Positions 1-5,865 of a stretch of 10,704 bases of DNA are shown one piece after another (the stretch's first letter is position 1; the number at the start of each line of letters is the position of its first letter). This stretch comes from Actinomycetota bacterium (GTDB lineage: Bacteria > Actinomycetota > Thermoleophilia > Gaiellales > Gaiellaceae): positions 1 to 10,704 of the forward strand of contig JACCTQ010000082.1 of the NCBI GenBank assembly GCA_013812265.1, given 5' to 3'. The notes beneath the pieces were generated by a model. That model was not told the DNA's origin. It ran no database searches and saw nothing but the letters and a program-made list of their open reading frames with translations. A program made the translations under genes and the position numbers.

Positions 1-133
1 TCCAGAGACAGTCGCCGCCGATCCGGTCGGACTCGACGGCCGCGACCCGAAGACCGAGGCGGGCAGCGAACTCCGCAGCGACGAGCCCGGCCGAGCCCAT
101 GCCCACGATGACGAGGTCGTAGCGCGCCGCCAC
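1..133 (-). CDS. FAD-dependent pyridine nucleotide-disulfide oxidoreductase, N-terminal 44 residues (gene cut by window edge)
   Basis: Only the first 44 codons are in the window. They encode a Rossmann FAD-binding start (RYDLVIVGMGSAG, GxGxxG-type, residues 4-16), an acidic residue ending the second strand (VAAVESD), and GGDCLW at 39-44. That last motif is the start of the redox-active CxxxxC box of the dihydrolipoamide dehydrogenase/mercuric reductase/glutathione reductase family. The GTG at 133 is the only possible start, because an in-frame TAG lies six codons upstream. No clear Shine-Dalgarno sequence precedes it. Which family member this is (Lpd, MerA-like, soluble transhydrogenase) cannot be decided, since the NAD and dimer domains lie outside. 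It diverges from the DM13 gene. Confidence 0.85.
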   Translation of the reverse strand, partial: MAARYDLVIVGMGSAGLVAAEFAARLGLRVAAVESDRIGGDCLW

Positions 134-213
134 TGAGCGCCGAGTCTACTGCTACGACCCCCGGCAGTGTGGAGATACGGGCTTACGCCGCCTAGATCGA
201 AAACTTAAGACTC

Positions 214-242
214 TTGTATAAGGGCGACGGCTGCAATATATG
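214..242 (+). promoter_or_regulatory. Candidate promoter for the DM13 gene
   Basis: The 134-296 intergenic stretch contains an AT-rich island that stands out in this GC-rich window. TTGTAT at 214-219 and TATATG at 237-242 are separated by 17 bp and resemble -35 and -10 boxes. Transcription from here would begin near 249, after the first in-frame ATG (240), which favours the later start at 297. This is a motif match only, with imperfect hexamers. Confidence 0.35.
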
Positions 243-283
243 GATGCGACGAACAACAGGGAGACGATGCAACCCGCGCAGAA

Positions 284-290
284 AAGGAGA
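284..290 (+). promoter_or_regulatory. Ribosome binding site deciding the DM13 gene start
   Basis: AAGGAGA lies 6 nt before the ATG at 297, an ideal Shine-Dalgarno spacing. The in-frame ATGs at 240 (no upstream Shine-Dalgarno) and 267 (AGGGAG only 3 nt upstream) are worse placed. Confidence 0.7.
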
Positions 291-296
291 ATCCTG

Positions 297-995
297 ATGG
301 CCGTTCCCGCCGCCTCGCTTCGCCCGGTGCCCGTCTGGGCCCGCTTCCTCGTCGTTCCGGCAGTCGTGCTCTTTCTGCTCGTCGGCCTCTGGTTCTTCGG
401 CGGCGTCGTCGCACCCGGCTACAATAGCTCGATCGCACTCGGCGCGGCCTGGTTCGTGGCGGCGGCGGTCGGCCTCAGATTCGTCAAGCGGCGCTGGCCT
501 GAGCTCAACCGCTTCGTCCAGCTCTCCTTCCTCGGCACGGCTGCCGTCGTCGCTTCGGTCTTCGCGTGGACGACCTTCCGTGACAAGACGGTCAACGAGA
601 CGGTCGTGACCGGTGCGCGCTCGTCGCAGGTGCAATCGGGCTCGGCCGGATCCGCTGAGAACGTCAAGCTCGCTCAAGGCTCCTTCGAAGGAGTTGCGCA
701 CGAAGCGTCCGGCACAGCCGCGGTAGTCGAGCTGGCCGACGGGAGCAAGAAGCTGACATTCAGCGAACTCGACACCGACAATGGGCCGGACTTGCGCGTC
801 TATCTCGTGGCCGGACCGGTCGCGCGTGACAGCGACGTCGGCGACTTCAAGGACCTCGGGGGGCTCAAGGGCAACAAGGGGACCCAGCAGTACGACATCC
901 CGGCGGGCATCGACACGAAGCGGTACTCGACCGTTGTGATCTGGTGCCGCGCCTTCACGATCTCGTTCGCGAAGGCCGAACTCGTCAGCTCGTAG
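297..995 (+). CDS. Membrane protein with C-terminal DM13 domain
   Basis: The protein has 232 residues from the ATG at 297; an in-frame ATG at 240 would add 19. Three hydrophobic segments occupy about 14-37, 45-62 and 73-93. A Ser/Gly/Gln-rich linker follows, then a full DM13 domain at about 125-232. The domain shows GSFEGVAHEASGTAAVV, LTFSELDTDNGPDLRVYL, LGGLKGNKGTQQYDIP and VVIWCRAF, with the family's conserved cysteine at residue 217. DM13 domains are predicted electron-transfer or redox modules displayed outside the membrane, with that cysteine proposed as functional. The exact partner is unknown. The topology (three helices rather than a simple signal peptide or lipoprotein anchor) is read from hydrophobicity only. 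No operon partner lies downstream: the next sequence in the same frame is a methyltransferase fragment of different origin. Confidence 0.85.
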   Translation: MAVPAASLRPVPVWARFLVVPAVVLFLLVGLWFFGGVVAPGYNSSIALGAAWFVAAAVGLRFVKRRWPELNRFVQLSFLGTAAVVASVFAWTTFRDKTVNETVVTGARSSQVQSGSAGSAENVKLAQGSFEGVAHEASGTAAVVELADGSKKLTFSELDTDNGPDLRVYLVAGPVARDSDVGDFKDLGGLKGNKGTQQYDIPAGIDTKRYSTVVIWCRAFTISFAKAELVSS

Positions 996-1385
996 CACGA
1001 ACCGCTTGGCTATTGGTGGTGGGCTGTCGCTTCTGACGGCTTCAACCTCAAGAAGTGGCTTCTTAACCGCTTCCCGCTCTCGATCCGTTCACTCGGCCCC
1101 TCTGCTAAAACGAACGTTGCACGGCTCGGAGCTGAGCTCCGTGACGAGCTGCGAAACCATTACGTGTACAAAGACAATCGTGGGCGGATTGGTAATTTCT
1201 ACCTTCCCGGATGTAGATCGCACGTTCGAGCGATCGACGCTGCGCTGGCCGATGCGGTGCCGGAGCTATCCGCACCATTCTTTGTGGATATCAGCGAATT
1301 CAATGAGCATTTCTCCCGCGCCGCCCCCACCTCACCCGAACGAGTCGTCGCTTTGAGCCGCGGCGCGTGCGAGGTAGTCGTCTAG
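996..1385 (+). pseudogene. C-terminal fragment of an N6-adenine DNA methyltransferase (Eco57I/PglX-like), start-less remnant
   Basis: Right after the DM13 gene's TAG (993-995) the same frame stays open for 129 codons, to a TAG at 1383. There is no start codon near its beginning. The translation begins LGYWWWAVASDGFNLKKW (from about 1005), then FPLS, a helical L..L...LRDELRNHYVYK stretch, GRIGNFYLPGCR and a final IDAALADA. This order resembles the region after the catalytic domain in Type IIG/BREX-type N6-adenine methyltransferases, where a YWW/SDG motif precedes FPLS and a terminal IDxxLA helix. The catalytic NPPY domain is absent. Homology-like sequence ends near 1320; the rest is antisense to the integrase 3' end. 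Codon use (CTT, GCT, TCT, AAA, AAT, GGT) is less GC-rich than in the core genes, consistent with transfer. The family assignment comes from memory of motifs and was not searched. Confidence 0.55.
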
Positions 1386-2488
1386 GAGTGTGGCCGCCTC
1401 CCGCTCGTTCCCGGGCATGAGGTGGCCGTATCGGTCATACGTAATCATCACGGACGCATGGCCCATGTAGGTCGCTAGGGCTTTCGCGTTCACGCCGGCG
1501 GCAATCATGAGGCTGGCGAAGGTGTGCGTCGCCTCGTGCAAGGTAATCGGCCTGAGACTCGCGGCCCGCCACGCTCGCGACGCCCGTGCGCCGGCGGCGT
1601 CGGGGTCGAGCGGTGTTCCACGCGCTCCGGAGACCACGAGCCTGCCCTGCCCGCCGGCGTTCACCTCGTGAAGGGCTTCGCGAAGAGCCGTAGCGATCGG
1701 CACGACTCGCCAGCCCGCCCGACTCTTCGGTCTATGAATACGCGGCTTCTCGGATCCCATGCACGCTCGACGCGCAGGATGCCGGCGGCGAGATCGACGT
1801 CGTCCCAGCGGAGGGCCAAGAGCTCACCACGCCGGAGACCCGCGTAGAGCGCGAGCGCCCAGAGCGCGCGGTCTTTGTCATCGGTGAGTGCACGAAGCAG
1901 GCTGGCTGCCTCGTACGCGGTAACGATCCTTTGACGTTGGCCGCGGACCGCGGGTAACCGGACACCGGTGCACGGGTTGATTCCAACGTCACCGTCAGTC
2001 AGTGCTTGCCGGTAGATCACACGGAGCGGCATCAAGGCATTCCGGACCGTGGACGGGTCGCGGCCCGCCGCTAGGAGGTCGTCTGCGAGTCGCTGAACGT
2101 CGCGTTGCTGCACTTCGCTGAGTTTCCGGGCTCCTAGCTCCGGAAGAACGTGCAGACGCAGCGCGTCGGCATACGACCGGATGGCACTCGGCTTATAAGC
2201 ATCGCCGGATCGATTTCGAATGAGACCCTCGGACATCCCGGCGATCAGTGCGTTGGCGGCTTGCCGTATCGTCTTGGCTCCTGACGGTCGCAGCGTTCCC
2301 CGCCGAAGCCCGGTGAGCGCGTCGGCGCGCCAGGCCTTCGCCGCCGCCAATGTCGGAAACGAGCGGCGGACTTTCTTGCGATCACGAGCCGAGAAGACTG
2401 AGGCCTCCCAGCCAGCCCCGCAATCGCATCGTGCGCCACTTCGAAAGGAGCACCGAGCCGAATGCCTACGACGTATCCCCTCTGCCAC
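1332..2488 (-). pseudogene. Phage-type tyrosine recombinase/integrase, frameshifted and missing a catalytic Arg
   Basis: Two overlapping reading frames (GTG 2488 to about 1730, then about 1730 to TGA 1332) together encode one integrase. Restoring a single base near 1729-1731 (GACCG to GACCCG on the minus strand) gives a continuous 385-residue protein reading VFIDPKSRAGWR across the joint. Domains: an N-terminal Arm-type region with Cys13, Cys21 and Cys23; a SAM-like core-binding domain at about 72-175; a catalytic domain at about 185-370. Catalytic residues seen are Arg219 (GLRRGEL), the beta-hairpin Lys255, His318, His322, His344 (MGH) and nucleophile Tyr354 (YDRYGHLMPG). The HxxR box reads HEATH instead of the usual HEARH, so the second catalytic arginine is Thr321 (codon 1527-1529). 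The gene lies 9 nt behind the excisionase-like gene on the same strand. The frameshift could be a sequencing error; the arginine loss is independent of it. Confidence 0.85.
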
Positions 2489-2497
2489 GGTCGCCGG

Positions 2498-2680
2498 CTA
2501 GCTCACGAGCGCGCGAGCCGCATTCTTCTGAAGCCACGCCTCGAGCTCCGTGACGGGCACGAGCCTGAGTCGGCCCCGGCGGACCACGCGGAGTTCGGGG
2601 AGAATCTCTGCGTAAAAGAAGGAGCGCGACACGCCGAGTGCTCGGGCGGCTGCGTGGGGTCGAAGCGCAAGCACGGGCAT
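2498..2680 (-). CDS. Excisionase-like winged-helix DNA-binding protein
   Basis: A 60-residue protein. It reads LRPHAAARALGVSRSFFYAE, then VRRGRLRLVPVTELEAWLQ, the pattern of the small HTH_17/Xis family: helix-turn-helix, a basic wing, and a terminal helix ending in a WL motif. The open frame extends upstream to 2854, but that extension is unlike the family. The ATG at 2680 is preceded by AGGGG at 5-nt spacing, so this start is chosen. It ends 9 nt before the integrase start, giving a xis-int order. Such proteins act as recombination directionality factors or small regulators in integrative elements. Here its integrase is broken, so any present role would be regulatory or none. Confidence 0.75.
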   Translation of the reverse strand: MPVLALRPHAAARALGVSRSFFYAEILPELRVVRRGRLRLVPVTELEAWLQKNAARALVS

Positions 2681-2725
2681 GACACCCCTGCCGATCGGCC
2701 GTCTCGCCGGCCGCTCGCTCGGTGT

Positions 2726-2743
2726 GGTGTTAGACACTACACC
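2726..2743. promoter_or_regulatory. Operator-like palindrome O1
   Basis: GGTGTTAGACACTACACC has perfect GGTGT/ACACC arms around an 8-bp spacer. It is embedded in a larger near-palindrome, 2721-2743, with one mismatched pair. It adjoins a TACAAT box reading toward the excisionase gene, so a protein bound here would block xis-int transcription. The divergent Xre-type repressor is the obvious candidate ligand. This is inferred from sequence symmetry and position. Confidence 0.6.
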
Positions 2744-2749
2744 ATTGTA
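2744..2749 (-). promoter_or_regulatory. Candidate -10 box of the xis-int promoter
   Basis: On the minus strand the sequence is TACAAT, five of six matches to the sigma-70 consensus. It is about 60 nt upstream of the excisionase start, directly next to operator O1. The -35 position falls on operator O2 and matches the consensus poorly. Confidence 0.4.
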
Positions 2750-2767
2750 GCTCAATCTTGAGGGGCC

Positions 2768-2785
2768 GGTGTCTGTTACTACACC
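2768..2785. promoter_or_regulatory. Operator-like palindrome O2
   Basis: GGTGTCTGTTACTACACC shares the GGTGT-N8-ACACC architecture and the ACTACACC right half with O1. Flanking bases extend the arms to CGGTGT/ACACCG (2767-2786). It starts exactly 42 bp from O1, about four helical turns, so both sites would face the same side of the DNA. It lies between the divergent promoters of the xis-int and repressor genes. Confidence 0.6.
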
Positions 2786-2820
2786 GCCAGCGTTGGCGTG
2801 AACAGTCGATACTCCGTGCC

Positions 2821-3129
2821 ATGCCACACCGAACGACGCAAAGGCCATTCGCACGTGAACTACCTGATCTTCTTAAGGCTCGAGGGCTAACCTTGCGCGG
2901 CCTTGCCCGCGAGGTCGGAGGGCTCGACCACGCATACCTCAGCCGAATGATCAGCGGGATTGCACCCGTGAACGTCGACCATGTCCATCGGATCTCGAAA
3001 CATCTAGGGCTCGCTGACGACTACTTCCCGGAGGTTCGCGAAGCTGAGGTCGTCGAGGCCATTCGTGGAGACCCCGAACTCCGAGACGAGGTGTACGTGA
3101 AGGTCAAACGGCGACGACGTGTCATGTGA
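2821..3129 (+). CDS. Xre/Cro-CI family transcriptional repressor
   Basis: A 102-residue protein from the ATG at 2821. Residues about 11-66 form an HTH_3-type domain: ELPDLLKARGLTLRGLAREV, then DHAYLSRMISG (recognition helix) and VHRISKHLGLADDYF. The tail is acidic and then very basic (KVKRRRR). The frame is open upstream to 2758, but that region carries the operators and offers only a TTG, so the ATG is preferred. No strong Shine-Dalgarno sequence is visible. Divergent orientation from xis-int with twin palindromes between suggests a phage-style lysogeny or excision switch in which this protein represses the recombination genes. The CDS is intact although the integrase is decayed. Its exact binding sites are inferred. 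Confidence 0.8.
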   Translation: MPHRTTQRPFARELPDLLKARGLTLRGLAREVGGLDHAYLSRMISGIAPVNVDHVHRISKHLGLADDYFPEVREAEVVEAIRGDPELRDEVYVKVKRRRRVM

Positions 3130-3450
3130 TGCCATCGTGCGGAGTTACGTAGCGGATCTCAATGCCCCTACGATTACCGTCGGTGAGCCAAAGGGGCGGA
3201 GGCTCGGGCATCCGCAGGCGCACGCAGGAACCCTCGGTGGTGCACCGCCACAACCGCTCCTGCGATCGGCCGGCGCGCAGGCCAACGGCGGCGCGGGCGG
3301 TCGCGGCACCGCGAGGTCGACGAGATCCGCGGTTGGCGCTCGCGCGAGCCGGCTGGTCTCGAGCCGCAGGCGGCGCGAAGCGAGCGTAGACGCCGACCTC
3401 CTCGTACGGTGACCGGGCGCCTGTTCGACGACGTCGCCCTCGCTGAGCTA

Positions 3451-3465
3451 TGACGCCGCCCAGCG
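3451..3465 (+). repeat. 15-bp dispersed repeat, copy 1
   Basis: TGACGCCGCCCAGCG is identical to the last 15 bases of the window. It could be the edge of a longer dispersed repeat or a chance match in GC-rich sequence. Confidence 0.5.
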
Positions 3466-3504
3466 TCGCAGTCCCCGACTGCTCTGTCCGAGTTCAGGCG
3501 TAGA

Positions 3505-3541
3505 GCGTCTCTAGTCACGCCGCGTCTCTAGTCACGCCGCG
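3505..3541. repeat. 17-bp tandem duplication (2.2 copies)
   Basis: GCGTCTCTAGTCACGCC occurs twice back to back (3505-3521 and 3522-3538), followed by a partial GCG. It lies just downstream of the padR stop on padR's strand. Copies are identical, implying recent slippage or a functional direct repeat. Confidence 0.9.
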
Positions 3542-3578
3542 AGGAGCGCCGGCCGGCTGCGGCGTCGTCCCGTGAGGC

Positions 3579-4175
3579 TCAAGCCTCTCTCCCGCGCTTT
3601 GGGCGTCGCATCTTCCTCAGTTCCCGCTCAACGTCCTTGAGCCAGCGCGTGTAGCCGTCGAGGAGGTGGCGGTGCAGACCGATCGCAAGGCGGCGTCCCA
3701 ACTCTGCGTGGGGCACCGGGTTCGTGTTGAGTTCGGCGAGTTTCAGCTCGGCTTCTCGCCGTTCCACGTCGGGACGGAGCCGAAGGAGCGTCTCGAGCAG
3801 CTCATCCGACCGCACGGTGTCCCAGGCCAGCATCCGGGCGACGAGTTCCGACTCGACAGGCGGCAAGGCGGGCGAAGACCTGGCCCACTGGCGCACGGCT
3901 GCGACACCCGTTTCGGTGAGCTGGTAACGCCTGCGGGAAGGACTCTTCTCCGCCTTCTCAACCGTGCTCCAGAGGTAGCCCTCCCTGTCCAGCCGTTTCG
4001 GGATCGCGTGCAGCGCCGATCGCGAGTACCCGAGCAACCCCCACTTGCTGCTGCTGCTGAACAGCGAGAGCTCGTACGCGGTCGCGCCTTCGAGGCCCAC
4101 CATCGCGAGGACCGCGTACTCTCTGGAGCTGAGGGCAGTGTGCCCGTCGCCCGGCGGATTGGGTAAAGCGTCCAC
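3579..4175 (-). CDS. PadR-family transcriptional regulator
   Basis: A 198-residue protein from the GTG at 4175. Residues about 14-98 form a PadR winged helix: LSSREYAVLAMVGLEGATAY, SRSALHAIPKRLDREGYL, the wing EKSPSRRRYQLTETG, then a helix. A helical C-terminal region (about 105-190) resembles the Vir-like dimerisation domain of the larger PadR subfamily. The tail is very basic (KMRRPKRGREA). The same frame is open back through the tRNA-Ser gene to 4514, so that extension is not real. The GTG at 4175 has AGGA 9 nt upstream; a GTG at 4199 is an alternative. PadR proteins repress stress, efflux or detoxification genes, often neighbours or their own gene; no obvious target adjoins it here. Confidence 0.8.
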   Translation of the reverse strand: MDALPNPPGDGHTALSSREYAVLAMVGLEGATAYELSLFSSSSKWGLLGYSRSALHAIPKRLDREGYLWSTVEKAEKSPSRRRYQLTETGVAAVRQWARSSPALPPVESELVARMLAWDTVRSDELLETLLRLRPDVERREAELKLAELNTNPVPHAELGRRLAIGLHRHLLDGYTRWLKDVERELRKMRRPKRGREA

Positions 4176-4384
4176 CGCGTACGATCCTATCGGTCGCACG
4201 GGGACGCGAGATTGCGTCCACGGCGCACCGACCGAACAGTCCCACGCAGACCGTCGCGGGCGCGCACGTCGTGCGCCACTCGTGCGCCAGCCACCGAAGC
4301 GACTCCCAGACTGGGGCGGATGTCGGTGGACTGGCCCGCAGCGCAGACCAACGGCCCGCAACACGGCCTTAGTTGACACAAAAG

Positions 4385-4471
4385 CGGCGGGGGTGGGATT
4401 CGAACCCACGGGACGCTTGCACGCCCAACGGTTTTCAAGACCGTCCCGTTCAACCGCTCCGGCACCCCGCC
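4385..4471 (-). tRNA. tRNA-Ser(UGA)
   Basis: An 87-nt class II tRNA. The acceptor stem GGCGGGG (4471-4465) pairs with CCCCGCC (4392-4386), with discriminator G at 4385. The D-arm begins CCGGAGCGG. The anticodon arm has loop CUUGAAA with anticodon UGA (4437-4435). A long variable arm follows, as expected for serine. The T-arm is GTGGG-TTCGAAT-CCCAC. CCA is not encoded. It lies 149 nt downstream of the seryl-tRNA synthetase gene on the same strand. Serine tRNAs are common integration targets, but I found no copy of its 3' end near the integrase. Confidence 0.96.
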
Positions 4472-4620
4472 TGGGCTCTGAGTGTTCCAGAAGAGCGGCG
4501 CGCCGCGGTGGCACTCATGGAGTCAGGCCCGCGGCCGTGTCCCGGCGAGGCGTGTCTTGGGGTCAGGCTCCCGGGCATGGCTACGGCGGACGCTGCCGGG
4601 TCGGCCGAAGGGGGCGCCCG

Positions 4621-5865
4621 CTAGACGCGCTCCGCCACTCGCCCCAACCGGCTCGGCGCGCCGAACTCGTGCAGCGGCTCCGGCACCGCGACCGAGCCGC
4701 CGTCGTCCTGGAAGTTCTCCATGATCGCCAGCATGGCTCGCGCGGTGACGGCGGTGCCGTTCAGCGTGTGGACGTGCTCGAGCTTGCCGTCACGGCGGAA
4801 GCGTGTGTCCAGGCGGCGCGCCTGGTAGTCCGTGGTGTTGGAGCACGACGTGATCTCGCGCCATCTGGCCTGCGCCGGGAACCACGCCTCGATGTCGTAC
4901 TTCTTCACCGCCGACGGGCCGAGGTCGCCGGCGGCGATGTTGAGCACGCGGTAGGGCAGCCCGAGCTCCTGCACGATCTCCTCCTCCTGGGCAAGCAGCC
5001 GCTCGTGCCACTCGGGCGACTCCTGGGGCAAGCAGAACACGAACATCTCCACCTTGTCGAACTGGTGCACGCGGAACATGCCGCGGGTGTCCTTGCCCGC
5101 CGCCCCCGCCTCGCGCCGGAAGTTCGTCGAGTAGGCCGCGTAGCGGAGCGGCAAGTCCTCCTCGTCGAGCCGCTCGCCCATGTACAGCGCCGCCAGTCCC
5201 ACCTCCGACGTTCCGGTGAGATACAGGTCGTCGCGCTCCACCTTGTAGAGGTTCGTCTCCTCGGTGGGGAGGAAGCCCGTGCCGAACATCGCCTCCTCGC
5301 GGACGAGAATGGGCGGAAGCACGGGAACGAAGCCCTTGCTGACGAGACGGTCGAGGGCGAAGCGGTAGAGGGAGAGCTCGAGCAGGGCGACGTCGCCGAT
5401 CCGGTAAGCGAAACGGGCGCCCGAGATCCGGGCGGCGCGCTCCATGTCCACCCAGCCGGTCGGGCCTCCGAGCTCGAGGTGGTCGCGAGGCTGGAAGTCG
5501 AACTCCGGCACGTCGCCCCACGTGCGCAGGACCCCCGCGTCCTCCTCCGTGAACCCGTCGGGGGCCGTGGGGTCGGGTGGGTTGGGAACGAGGAGGTGGA
5601 GCCGGCTGCGCTCGGCTTCCGCGGCGGCGAGCTCGGCCTCCACCTGGCGCAGCTCCTCCTTGACCCGTGCGAGCTCCTCGAGCTGCTCGGGCGTGGGCTT
5701 GCCCTTGAGCTTCATTTGGGATCTCAGGGGATCGACCCGTTGCGTCAGCTCCGTCCAGCGGCCGTGCGCGGTCATCAGTGCGTCGAACTCCTCCGCCATG
5801 CCTTTGCGGGCGAGCGCCGACCGGTAGGCCTCCGGATCCTGCCTGGCGGCTCGCAGGTCGATCAT
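4621..5865 (-). CDS. serS: Seryl-tRNA synthetase
   Basis: A 414-residue class II synthetase that charges tRNA-Ser (and tRNA-Sec where present) with serine in the cytoplasm. The N-terminal two-helix coiled-coil arm (about 25-92), which grips the long variable arm of tRNA-Ser, follows MIDLRAARQDPEAYRSAL. The catalytic core has TGTSEVGL (217-224, serine pocket), motif 2 around NFRREAGAAGKDTRGMFRVH (248-267), the ITSCSNTTDYQARR region (338-351) and motif 3 NGTAVTARAMLAIMENFQ (369-386) with its ATP-binding Arg376. Length is normal for bacteria. Its ATG overlaps the TGA of the HAD gene (ATGA), indicating translational coupling. The cognate tRNA-Ser(UGA) gene follows on the same strand. Confidence 0.98.
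   Translation of the reverse strand: MIDLRAARQDPEAYRSALARKGMAEEFDALMTAHGRWTELTQRVDPLRSQMKLKGKPTPEQLEELARVKEELRQVEAELAAAEAERSRLHLLVPNPPDPTAPDGFTEEDAGVLRTWGDVPEFDFQPRDHLELGGPTGWVDMERAARISGARFAYRIGDVALLELSLYRFALDRLVSKGFVPVLPPILVREEAMFGTGFLPTEETNLYKVERDDLYLTGTSEVGLAALYMGERLDEEDLPLRYAAYSTNFRREAGAAGKDTRGMFRVHQFDKVEMFVFCLPQESPEWHERLLAQEEEIVQELGLPYRVLNIAAGDLGPSAVKKYDIEAWFPAQARWREITSCSNTTDYQARRLDTRFRRDGKLEHVHTLNGTAVTARAMLAIMENFQDDGGSVAVPEPLHEFGAPSRLGRVAERV

Larger units (their letters stand above)
3130..3578. other. Gene-poor stretch between repressor and padR
   Basis: About 450 bp without a protein I recognise. Open frames on both strands here are Arg/Pro/Ser-rich low-complexity translations typical of GC-rich non-coding sequence. 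One plus-frame stretch ending GRLFDDVALAEL before a TGA near 3450 looks more protein-like, but has no supporting homology that I can see. The right part contains a 13-bp palindrome TAGAGCGTCTCTA (3501-3513) and a 17-bp tandem duplication. It may be decayed remains of the element. Confidence 0.5.

Noticed and set aside
192..998. 268-codon minus-strand frame opposite the DM13 gene
   Set aside because: The plus strand encodes a convincing DM13 protein with RBS; the antisense translation has no recognisable features.
1318..1345. GC-rich stretch resembling the tRNA-Ser 3' end as a possible attachment site
   Set aside because: Base-by-base comparison on both strands shows no shared run beyond short C/G tracts.
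993..1385. Stop-codon readthrough making a DM13-methyltransferase fusion
   Set aside because: The DM13 domain is complete at the TAG, the downstream fragment is of a different family and codon style, and no recoding signal is seen. A deletion junction is simpler.
3174..3518. 114-codon minus-strand frame (and overlapping plus frames) in the gap after the repressor
   Set aside because: Arg/Ser/Ala-rich sequence without domains or a good RBS; typical of non-coding GC-rich DNA.
4176..4514. N-terminal extension of the PadR frame
   Set aside because: It reads through the tRNA-Ser gene and has no PadR-like sequence; a GTG with a Shine-Dalgarno-like AGGA exists at 4175.
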